This document shows positions 57,415 to 64,000 of a stretch of DNA of 64,000 nt, piece by piece. The stretch comes from Pseudomonas protegens (GTDB taxonomy: Bacteria; Pseudomonadota; Gammaproteobacteria; Pseudomonadales; Pseudomonadaceae), in assembly GCF_013407925.2 (NCBI RefSeq), contig NZ_CP060201.1:5193001-5257000 (forward strand), written 5' to 3'. The notes beneath the pieces are model-generated. The model was given only the letters and a program-made list of their open reading frames with translations. It did not search any database and was not told the origin of the DNA. The position numbers were made by a program, and so were the translations under genes. Every line of letters starts with the position of its first letter. Position 1 is the first letter of the stretch.

Positions 57415-58182
57415 ATGTCTGCCTTGGTTGATCGATTGGTGGCTCAGATCCTGAGCCTGGAAGTGAGCTTGCTGGCTTGTCAGGCGCGCATGGCGGCTGC
57501 CACCGATGCCGAGGCGCTGCACGACTTGCGCATCACCGTGCGGCGCTTGCGCAGCCTGTTGCGTCCGCTGCGCGGCTTGCCCGGTGTCGAGCAGTTGGAG
57601 GCCGCGGCCAGCGCGGTCGGGCAACTGACAACGCCGATGCGTGACCGTGAAGTGCTGGCGGCTCATCTGCACCAGCATGGCCATCACCTTGCCGCCGAGC
57701 GGCGCACCGCCCAGGTGCGCAGGGAGTATTCGGCAGTGGCGGGCGGGCCGCAGTTGGCCCAGCTGTTCCTGGTACTGGATGCGTTTCCGCGATTTCTGCG
57801 GGCTTGCCAGCGCCAGGGCTTGCTCCGGGGGTTGCGGGTGCGGATTGAAAAGCGCCTGGCCAAGCAGTGGAAAGCCCTGGGCGAGGCGCTGCAGGACCCC
57901 GCTCACGATCGCCATCGTTTGCGGCTGTTGATCAAGCGTGTGCGCTACGCGGCCGATGCCTATCCGCAGCTTGATCGCCTGCCGGCGCTGGCGATCAAGC
58001 GTCTCAAGGCGGCCCAGGGCGCCTTGGGGGATTGGCATGACTGCTGGCAATGGCTGGCTCAGGCCGAGCAGCAACCGGACCTGCTGCCCTGTGTCGCCGG
58101 CTGGCGTCGCACCATGCTCAAGGCTGAAACCGCAGCTGATCGGGTGCTGGAGCAGTTGTACGACGATTGCTTTGGTAACTGA
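57415..58182 (+). CDS. CHAD domain-containing protein
   Basis: 255 residues from ATG 57415 (MSALVDRLVAQILSLEVSLL). The all-helical CHAD fold is recognised by its conserved basic repeat, ALHDLRITVRRLRSLLRPLR near residue 35. A second copy is HRLRLLIKRVRYAADAYPQL. These His/Arg/Lys residues bind polyphosphate in studied CHAD proteins. No CYTH triphosphatase domain is fused. It lies between the lipoprotein and the thioesterase genes. Confidence 0.85.
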   Translation: MSALVDRLVAQILSLEVSLLACQARMAAATDAEALHDLRITVRRLRSLLRPLRGLPGVEQLEAAASAVGQLTTPMRDREVLAAHLHQHGHHLAAERRTAQVRREYSAVAGGPQLAQLFLVLDAFPRFLRACQRQGLLRGLRVRIEKRLAKQWKALGEALQDPAHDRHRLRLLIKRVRYAADAYPQLDRLPALAIKRLKAAQGALGDWHDCWQWLAQAEQQPDLLPCVAGWRRTMLKAETAADRVLEQLYDDCFGN

Positions 58183-58289
58183 TCATCGTGGTGCGGCTTA
58201 TCTGTCCGCTGCTTTGGCCGGAATAGTGGCTGTGCGGCTCTACGACGCTGGTTAAGATCGCCGAGTGTTTTTATTGCCCCGAGGTTTTC

Positions 58290-59087
58290 ATGCGTTTCTA
58301 TGATTTGCTCGAAGCCGTTCGCGGCCAGCCCCAGGCGCTGACCATTCCGGCAGAGTGGGCTCAAGGTCGCGCCAGTTTCGGTGGCCTGGTGGTCGCCCTG
58401 CAGTACGAAGCGATGCGCGCCAAGGTTCCGGCGGAGCGCCCGGTGCGTTCGTTGGCGGTGACTTTTGTCGGGCCCGTGGCGCCGGACGTACCGGTCAGTT
58501 TTGAAGTGGATGTCCTGCGTGAAGGCAAGGCGGTCAGCCAGGTATTGGGGCGGGTGATGCAGGAAGGCCAGGTGGTGACCCTGGTGCAGGGCAGCTTTGG
58601 CGCTTCACGCGAGTCCTCGGTGACGGTTGACGCCGAGCCGGCGCCCGAGATGAAGCACTGGGATGACTGTCAGGAGCTGCCCTACATCAAGGGCGTGACG
58701 CCGGAGTTCATGCGCCATCTGGCGATGCGCTGGAGCATTGGCGGCCTGCCTTTTACCGGCAACCGTTCCCGGGAGATGGGGGGCTGGGTGCGTTTGCGCG
58801 GTGAGGTCAAGGAAGAACCCGTGACCGAGGCGCACATTCTGGCGCTGGTGGATGCCTGGCCGCCGGCCTTGTTGCCGCACCTGAGCAAGCCGGCCGCCGG
58901 CAGCACCCTGACCTGGACCATCGAGTTCGTGCAACCGCTGCTGTCGGTGAGCACCCTGGACTGGTGCAAGTACCGGGTGGAAACCGAACATGCCCGCGAC
59001 GGTTACGGCCACGCTGCGGCGGCACTCTGGAGTGCCGAGGGGCAACTGATCGCCCTGAGCCGGCAGACGGTGACCGTCTTCGCCTGA
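58290..59087 (+). CDS. Acyl-CoA thioesterase family protein (double hotdog)
   Basis: 265 residues starting MRFYDLLEAVRGQPQALTIP. Two hotdog repeats: the first has WAQGRASFGGLVVALQYEAM and a beta stretch VRSLAVTFVGPVAPDVPVSF, the second ends in DGYGHAAAALWSAEGQLIAL. It fits the TesB-like or 4HBT_3 acyl-CoA thioesterases that hydrolyse acyl-CoAs in the cytoplasm. It stands alone, 107 bases after the CHAD gene and convergent with the Mpo1-like gene. The chain-length preference is unknown. Confidence 0.82.
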   Translation: MRFYDLLEAVRGQPQALTIPAEWAQGRASFGGLVVALQYEAMRAKVPAERPVRSLAVTFVGPVAPDVPVSFEVDVLREGKAVSQVLGRVMQEGQVVTLVQGSFGASRESSVTVDAEPAPEMKHWDDCQELPYIKGVTPEFMRHLAMRWSIGGLPFTGNRSREMGGWVRLRGEVKEEPVTEAHILALVDAWPPALLPHLSKPAAGSTLTWTIEFVQPLLSVSTLDWCKYRVETEHARDGYGHAAAALWSAEGQLIALSRQTVTVFA

Positions 59088-59091
59088 GGCC

Positions 59092-59454
59092 TCAGTGCCG
59101 GTGGCGTTGCAACCAGGCCCGCCACCAGGCACCGCTCAGGACAAAACGCGGAAAGGTCAGAAATTGCTCCACCAGCAGGCGTTGCACGGCGTCTTGACGA
59201 TCCGTGAACGGCTCGACGGCTTGTGCTTCCAGGCTATGCCCATGGCGTTGCAGGCCCAGGGCGGCCAGTACGCCGACCACGCCGATGGCCAGGCTCAGGA
59301 AGCTCAGGGAAAACACCCCCGAGACGATCAGCAGAAAACCGACGATGAACAGCGGTACGGCAATCAGGTGCAACACCAGATTGGTCGGGTGCTGATGGCT
59401 CTGTGGGTAGACGCGCCATTGCCAGGCCGGAAGGTTGGGGTGACGTTTGCCCAT
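59092..59454 (-). CDS. Mpo1-like (DUF962) membrane protein
   Basis: 120 residues from ATG 59454, which has GAGG nine bases upstream; the ATG at 59463 is too close to it. YPQSHQHPTNLVLHLIAVPL resembles the His-rich start of the Mpo1/DUF962 family (H-x-x-P-x-N and later H). Two or three membrane helices follow (FIVGFLLIVSGVFSLSFLSL). Yeast Mpo1 is an iron-dependent dioxygenase of 2-hydroxy fatty acids; that function is only suggested here. The stop lies 4 bases from the thioesterase stop on the other strand. Confidence 0.65.
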   Translation of the reverse strand: MGKRHPNLPAWQWRVYPQSHQHPTNLVLHLIAVPLFIVGFLLIVSGVFSLSFLSLAIGVVGVLAALGLQRHGHSLEAQAVEPFTDRQDAVQRLLVEQFLTFPRFVLSGAWWRAWLQRHRH

Positions 59455-59525
59455 GGTGATCATCCTCGGTTCTTGAAAACTCGTGAGCCAAGAATAGGGG
59501 CGAGGTCGGGAGAGGGCGAATCAAG

Positions 59526-59550
59526 GCTGGCTATCGCTCCGATAGCCAGC
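59526..59550 (-). terminator. Stem-loop downstream of the chemoreceptor gene
   Basis: A perfect 11-bp stem, GCTGGCTATCG (59526-59536) and CGATAGCCAGC (59540-59550), with a three-base loop, 17 bases past the stop on the minus strand. Confidence 0.65.
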
Positions 59551-59566
59551 AGGCAATGGGCAGGGG

Positions 59567-61048
59567 TCAGAGCTTCAGTTGGCCGATGGCCTTGCTCAGC
59601 TCGCCGGCCAGGGTTGCCAGTTCGCTGCTGGTGGTGGCCGACGCCACGGTCTGTTGCACGGTGTTTTCGGTGACGTCGCGGATGCTCACCACTGCCCGGT
59701 TCATTTCTTCGGCCACCTGGCTCTGTTGTTCCGCAGCCACGGCGATCTGTGTGTTGCTTTCCCGCATTTGCGCCACGGCGCCGGTGATCTCCGCCAGAGC
59801 CGCCCCCGCTTCCTGGGCCTGCTGCACGCAGTCGTCGGCCTTGAACGAGCTTTCCTGCATGAAGTCCACGGCATCCCGGGTGCCTGCCTGCAAGGCGGCG
59901 ACCATGCCGGTGATTTCATCAGTGGAAGACTGCACCCGTTTGGCCAGATTGCGCACCTCGTCGGCCACCACGGCAAAGCCGCGGCCCATTTCCCCGGCTC
60001 TGGCCGCTTCGATGGCGGCGTTGAGTGCCAGCAGGTTGGTCTGTTCGGCGATGCTGTGGATCACGTTGACCACGCCGTTGATCTTCTGGCTGTCCTCCGC
60101 GAGCTTTTGAATCATCTCGGCGGTTTGCTGCACGCCGTTGGAGAGTCCGGCAATGGATTTCTGCACCCGGCCGACCACCTCATGGCCGGTGCCGGCCAGG
60201 GTGTCGGCGGTCTGCGACAGGTCCCGGGTGGCGCCGGCGTGCTGGGCGATGTGGAAGACGGTGGCGGACATTTCATTGATGGCAGTGGCGGCCTGATCGG
60301 TTTCGCTTTGCTGACCGAGCATGCCGTGACGTACATCGTTCATGCTCGAGGCCAGGCGCGCGGCACCCTGATCCAGCTGGCGAGCGGTGTTGGCCACGGT
60401 GTTCACCACCCGTTGGTAACCGGCCTGCATGGCATTGAAGGCGCTGGCCATCTGGCCGACCTCGTCCTTGCAGGACAGCGGCACCCGGGCCGAGAGGTCG
60501 CCGGTTTTCTCCACATGCAGCATCACATCCTTGAGGGTGTTGAGCTGGCTGAGGAGAAAACGGATCAGCAACTGCGAGGCGCAAAGCATGGCGAACATCA
60601 GGATGAAGACGGCGACGGCGTAGTTGGTGAAGCGATCGCTGAACACCTGAGCCAGGCTCGGTGCGTGGGCCAGCACGGCAACCTGCTGGCCGTTGGCGCG
60701 GTTGATGACCTCGGCGCCCAGCAGCGGGTTGTCGCCGAAGAGCGGCAGGTGATTGATTTCGACCCAGCCATTGGCGCCGTTCAGTTCAGGCAAGGCCTGC
60801 CCGTTGAGGCTGGGAGTCTGGCCCTGGGAGAAGGACAGCAGGTGCTCGTCAGTGGGCAAGGGCTGTCCGGCAGGCCAGGCATTGAGCAGATGGGCCTGGC
60901 TGCGGGCTGCGGCCTGGGCGGCCTGACTGCGGGCCTGCTGCTCCAGTTGCACCGCGTACAGCACCAATAACAGGGTGGTGACGAAGGCGACCGCATTGAC
61001 CGCCCAGAATTTGTATTTCAGCGAGATATTGCTAAGCCAGGCACCCAT
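59567..61048 (-). CDS. Methyl-accepting chemotaxis protein
   Basis: 493 residues from ATG 61048 ([20 protein letters not shown]). The first membrane helix is about residues 15-35, then a ~130-residue periplasmic sensor without recognised ligand motif. The second helix is about 165-190, followed by HAMP and the cytoplasmic signalling hairpin with [20 protein letters not shown], the CheW/CheA contact tip. Its Glu/Gln methylation regions are present. No C-terminal CheR pentapeptide is seen. The ligand is unknown. It lies 85 bases after tatD on the same strand. Confidence 0.93.
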   Translation of the reverse strand: MGAWLSNISLKYKFWAVNAVAFVTTLLLVLYAVQLEQQARSQAAQAAARSQAHLLNAWPAGQPLPTDEHLLSFSQGQTPSLNGQALPELNGANGWVEINHLPLFGDNPLLGAEVINRANGQQVAVLAHAPSLAQVFSDRFTNYAVAVFILMFAMLCASQLLIRFLLSQLNTLKDVMLHVEKTGDLSARVPLSCKDEVGQMASAFNAMQAGYQRVVNTVANTARQLDQGAARLASSMNDVRHGMLGQQSETDQAATAINEMSATVFHIAQHAGATRDLSQTADTLAGTGHEVVGRVQKSIAGLSNGVQQTAEMIQKLAEDSQKINGVVNVIHSIAEQTNLLALNAAIEAARAGEMGRGFAVVADEVRNLAKRVQSSTDEITGMVAALQAGTRDAVDFMQESSFKADDCVQQAQEAGAALAEITGAVAQMRESNTQIAVAAEQQSQVAEEMNRAVVSIRDVTENTVQQTVASATTSSELATLAGELSKAIGQLKL

Positions 61049-61133
61049 AGAAGGTCTTCTCTGATTGAGCGAAACAGTATTGGCAAGGTGCCAGTATTGT
61101 GCCGCCATGATCTCGGAAAAATCTTGATATGGG

Positions 61134-61940
61134 TCAAGCAATTTCTGGCAGGTTGAAAAAGGCTCTGGAGCAGGCCGTGCTGTGGCTGGCCAGGTCTTGC
61201 GGCGTCTCGTCCCGGTGCAGGGCCACTTCCCGCAGGACTTCGGTCAGGTAGGCGGGTTCGTTACGGCCATTTTTCGGCTTCGGCCGCAGGCTGCGCGGCA
61301 GCAGGTAAGGGGCGTCGCTTTCTAGCATCAGGCGTCCCCGGGGGATATTGCGCACCAGCGGGTGCAGATGGGTGCCCCGGCGTTCGTCGCAGATCCAGCC
61401 GGTGATGCCGATATGCAGGTCCAGGTCGAGGTAGCTGAACAGCGCGCGTTGCTCGCCGGTAAAGCAATGCACCACGGCCGCGGGCAAACGGTCACGAAAG
61501 TCTCGCAGAATGTCCAGCAGCCGCTGGTTGGCGTCGCGCTCGTGGAGGAAGACCGGCAGTTGCAGTTCGACCGCCAGGGCCAGGTGTTCTTCCAGGACCT
61601 TTTCCTGCTGCGGGCGAGGGGAGAAGTCGCGATTGAAGTCCAGTCCGCATTCGCCCACCGCTCGGATCCGTGGCTCGCTGAGCAGGGCGCGCAAGCGCCG
61701 CGGACTGTCGGCATTCCAGTGGCTGGCGCAGTGGGGGTGCAGGCCCGCGGTGGCGAACAGTCTGTGCCCGTCGGCATCCAGTTGCTGGCACAGTTCCAGG
61801 GCCTGTTCACTGCCCTCGACGCTGGTGCCGGTGAGGATCAATTGGCAGACCCCGGCCTCATAGGCGCGATTGAGAACGGCTTGGTGTTTTTCGGCAAAAC
61901 AGGGATTGGTCAGGTTGACGCCGATATCGATGAGTTGCAT
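61134..61940 (-). CDS. tatD: TatD family metal-dependent hydrolase
   Basis: 268 residues starting [27 protein letters not shown] in place of the common DxHxH is the mark of TatD itself, not of the YcfH branch. Other metal ligands are in [14 protein letters not shown] (Glu), HERDANQRL and VVHCFTGE (His), and [10 protein letters not shown] (Asp). E. coli TatD is a 3'-5' exonuclease/DNase used in DNA repair and has no role in Tat transport. It is divergent from the MltF-like gene. Confidence 0.92.
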   Translation of the reverse strand: MQLIDIGVNLTNPCFAEKHQAVLNRAYEAGVCQLILTGTSVEGSEQALELCQQLDADGHRLFATAGLHPHCASHWNADSPRRLRALLSEPRIRAVGECGLDFNRDFSPRPQQEKVLEEHLALAVELQLPVFLHERDANQRLLDILRDFRDRLPAAVVHCFTGEQRALFSYLDLDLHIGITGWICDERRGTHLHPLVRNIPRGRLMLESDAPYLLPRSLRPKPKNGRNEPAYLTEVLREVALHRDETPQDLASHSTACSRAFFNLPEIA

Positions 61941-61985
61941 GGTGCTATCTCCGCCTGCGGCCGGAAAGCATATCAGAGCTGTAGA

Positions 61986-62014
61986 TTTATAAGAAAAGCC
62001 AAGAACTACAACGA
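61986..62014 (-). promoter_or_regulatory. Weak sigma-70 promoter candidate for tatD
   Basis: On the minus strand TATAAA (61986-61991) lies 17 bases from TCGTTG (62009-62014). The -10 is fair and the -35 poor. It lies 46 bases upstream of the tatD start. Confidence 0.3.
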
Positions 62015-62175
62015 GTTAACGCTGTCTTTTGTTGCCAGAAGCAGGTTGCGGCCAGGCCTTTTGCCGCCGTTCCGCTGCTCTTTCGCACCTTGCCAGCGCT
62101 CAAGGCGCTCTGTTTTTGTCGATCAAGCCTTCAAGAAGCGACGAAGGGTTGAACAGCATTCCCTGCGGAGAACGG

Positions 62176-63597
62176 ATGACCCGACCCTCGATCTTGCTCG
62201 CGCTGTGCCTGTCGTTGCTGCTGCCCTTGCCGGCGCTGGCGCGCCTGGCCGGACCGCCGGAAGCCCTGGCATCCGGCAAGGTCCGGGATCTGGCGGAGAT
62301 CCGCAGCAGTCGCGTGCTGCGGGTGCTGGTCAATCAGAGCCGCAACAGTTCCGGTGAGGTCCAAGGGCAGGCGATTGGCGTCGAATACCACCGCCTGCGC
62401 GCGTTCGAGCAATACCTCAATGGTCATGCCCGTGATGGTCAGGAGATCAGCCTCAAGATCATTCCCAAGGCCAAGGATCAACTGCTGGGTGCTTTGCAAC
62501 GTGGCGAGGGCGATCTGGTGGCGCCCGGGGAGTTGCTGGAAGCTCTGCCGGGCCATGCGGTCAGCTCCAGCGATCCCATCGTCAGCAATGTTCCGCTGCT
62601 GTTGGTAGGCATCAAGGGCAAGCGTCGTTACACGCGGATCGAACAGCTGTCCGGCAAGACGCTGGCCCTGACCACCGGCAGTGCCGCCGGCGAGGCGGTG
62701 AATCAGATCAATCAGCGCCTGGCGTTGCACAAGCTGGCGCCGATCAAGGTCGAGTGGGTGGACCCGAGTCTGGCGGTGGAGGACGTGCTGGAAATGGTCC
62801 AGGGGGGCATCTTTCACCTGACCATTGTCGAGCAGCCGATTGCCGAGCGCTGGAGCAAGATCCTGCCCAAGCTGCGTTTCGACCGGCAGTTGAAGATCAG
62901 CGAGCCGGGCGAGGAGCACTGGTTTGTGCGGCGCGATGCATCGATGCTGCGGGCCAGCATCGATCGTTTTCTCAAGAGCTATAAGACCCCGGCGGATCAG
63001 GATGTGGCGTTCCTGCGCATCTATCGGCGGCAGTACCAGGTGCATTACCCCCTGGCCCAAGCCGATCGCCAGCGCCTGGAAAAACTGCGTCCGGTGTTGC
63101 AGAAGCATGCCGGGGAACAAGGCATGGACTGGCTGAATCTGGCGGCTCTGGCTTTCAAGGAGTCGGCGCTGCAACCCAGCGCCAGGAGCGGTAGCGGCCC
63201 GACCGGCCTGATGCAGATCACGCCTTCGGCGGCGCAACGGGTCGGGGTCAACAATATCCAGTCCCTCGATAGCAATGTGCAGGCCGGGGCCAAGTACCTG
63301 GCGATGATTCGCCGCAAGTTCTTTGCCAGTCCCAAGCTCAACGAACGTGAGCGAATGGCGTTTGTCCTGGCCGCCTACAACATGGGGCCGGAACGGGTGC
63401 AGGGCATGCGCAGCGAAGCCCGGCGTCGTGGGCTCAATCCCAATCAGTGGTTTTTCCAGGTCGAGCGGATCGCCATGGAGCAGGTGGGTATGGGAGCGGT
63501 CAGCTATGTTAATAGCGTCAACAAATACTATCTGGCCTTTGACCGTGAACGGGACTCTCTGGAGCCTCGGGAGCGAAAAGTTGCGTCTCGCAAATAA
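62176..63597 (+). CDS. MltF-like lytic murein transglycosylase
   Basis: 473 residues from ATG 62176, after GGAG. Signal peptide MTRPSILLALCLSLLLPLPA. A substrate-binding-protein-like domain (about 35-320) has VRDLAEIRSSRVLRVLVNQS and TLALTTGSAAGEAVNQINQR. The C-terminal SLT domain has the catalytic Glu in AFKESALQPSARSGSGPTGL, then MQITP and FVLAAYNMGPERV. It should cut peptidoglycan in the periplasm to 1,6-anhydro-muropeptides. It is a paralogue of MltF; the ligand of the first domain is unknown. Confidence 0.88.
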   Translation: MTRPSILLALCLSLLLPLPALARLAGPPEALASGKVRDLAEIRSSRVLRVLVNQSRNSSGEVQGQAIGVEYHRLRAFEQYLNGHARDGQEISLKIIPKAKDQLLGALQRGEGDLVAPGELLEALPGHAVSSSDPIVSNVPLLLVGIKGKRRYTRIEQLSGKTLALTTGSAAGEAVNQINQRLALHKLAPIKVEWVDPSLAVEDVLEMVQGGIFHLTIVEQPIAERWSKILPKLRFDRQLKISEPGEEHWFVRRDASMLRASIDRFLKSYKTPADQDVAFLRIYRRQYQVHYPLAQADRQRLEKLRPVLQKHAGEQGMDWLNLAALAFKESALQPSARSGSGPTGLMQITPSAAQRVGVNNIQSLDSNVQAGAKYLAMIRRKFFASPKLNERERMAFVLAAYNMGPERVQGMRSEARRRGLNPNQWFFQVERIAMEQVGMGAVSYVNSVNKYYLAFDRERDSLEPRERKVASRK

Positions 63598-63699
63598 TCG
63601 AAAATACTGATTGTTATCTCGGAATTATTCCGCTTTTAACATGATAAAAACTGATTAGTATGGCGACCAACTTCCCCGTCTTACACAGGACTACAGAGC

Positions 63700-64000
63700 A
63701 TGAGCACACTGATCAAAAACGTACTGAGCACTCGCGCCGGTTATGGCTTGACCGTTTTGCGGATTTTCGTCGGCATCATCTTTGCGGCCCACGGCTCGCA
63801 GAAGCTCTTTGGCTGGTTCGGTGGTGGTGGCCTGGCGGGAACGGCTCAGTGGATGGAGAGCATCGGCCTGGCGCCGGGGTATCTGATGGCGTTGCTGGCC
63901 GGTGGTACCGAGTTCTTCGCCGGTCTGGCGTTGATCATCGGCCTGTTGGCGCGTCCCGCTGCCTTGGGCCTGTCGTTCACCTTGCTGGTGGCAATCTTCT
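63700..64000 (+). CDS. DoxX family membrane protein (partial, C-terminus beyond window)
   Basis: The first 100 residues are present: MSTLIKNVLSTRAGYGLTVL, then helix RIFVGIIFAAHGSQKLFGWF. The AAHGSQKLFGWFGGGG segment is diagnostic of DoxX/DoxD proteins. Three of the usual four membrane helices are visible (about 17-34, 60-80, 85-100). The physiological role of bacterial DoxX proteins is not settled; some link to redox or sulfur stress. It lies ~100 bases after the transglycosylase gene on the same strand. Confidence 0.85.
   Translation, partial: MSTLIKNVLSTRAGYGLTVLRIFVGIIFAAHGSQKLFGWFGGGGLAGTAQWMESIGLAPGYLMALLAGGTEFFAGLALIIGLLARPAALGLSFTLLVAIF

Overview
The window is ordinary, dense Pseudomonas chromosome, most likely the P. 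fluorescens group and close to P. protegens/P. chlororaphis. The reasons are GC-rich codon use, REP elements carrying the pseudomonad core around GGCTGGC/CTCCTAC, the gene order mtaD/mtnA-gyrA-serC-pheA-hisC-tyrA·aroA-cmk-rpsA-ihfB-wbpV/L/M, and a gene that reads as the 1-undecene synthase undA. No RNA gene, CRISPR array, prophage, insertion sequence or plasmid feature was recognised. Both ends cut genes: an M42 peptidase on the left and a DoxX protein on the right.

Layout. 1-4.2 kb (minus): the NAGGN osmoprotectant operon asnO-ngg-M42 peptidase. 4.4-12 kb: mnmC (minus), polyphosphate:AMP phosphotransferase, a thiolase, an EamA transporter, and fumC (minus). 12-19 kb (plus): a DUF2059 protein, a BolA protein, trhO, a DsbA-like protein, an ABC exporter, and a membrane PAS-GGDEF-EAL protein followed at once by undA. 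20-25 kb (minus): a diguanylate cyclase, then the operon mtaD-ubiG-mupP-yciK, with mtnA divergent. 25-38 kb (plus): mtnA, gyrA with a structured leader, the aromatic amino acid block serC-pheA-hisC-tyrA·aroA-cmk, rpsA, a small lipoprotein and ihfB. 38.5-42.7 kb: an AT-rich minimal O-antigen locus wbpV-wbpL-wbpM, then a ComEA-like protein. 43-47.3 kb is accessory-looking: a TetR regulator, a FadR-type GntR regulator with a stand-alone DUF1989 protein, a small membrane protein, and an ethanolamine permease behind a good sigma-54 promoter. 47.7-55.7 kb: complete kdpFABCDE. 55.7-64 kb: an RssA-like patatin, a lipoprotein, a CHAD protein, a thioesterase, an Mpo1-like protein, a chemoreceptor, TatD, an MltF-like transglycosylase and DoxX.

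How the genes fit together. Two stress systems sit here: NAGGN synthesis for hyperosmotic stress and Kdp for potassium limitation. MtaD and MtnA are two steps of methylthioadenosine salvage, and MupP recycles MurNAc. The serC-to-cmk block joins serine, phenylalanine, tyrosine and histidine synthesis with the shikimate step. WbpV, WbpL and WbpM together start an O-antigen unit from UDP-GlcNAc.

The least expected signals are: undA beside a c-di-GMP enzyme; a stem pairing near the gyrA start; the regulatory sites around the DUF1989 operon (a FadR-type operator and a degenerate sigma-54 site) and around the permease (sigma-54 promoter with an upstream inverted repeat); helically phased TTTA repeats upstream of kdp; a REP pair inside the kdp operon; and long G tracts inside the wbpM and lipoprotein genes.
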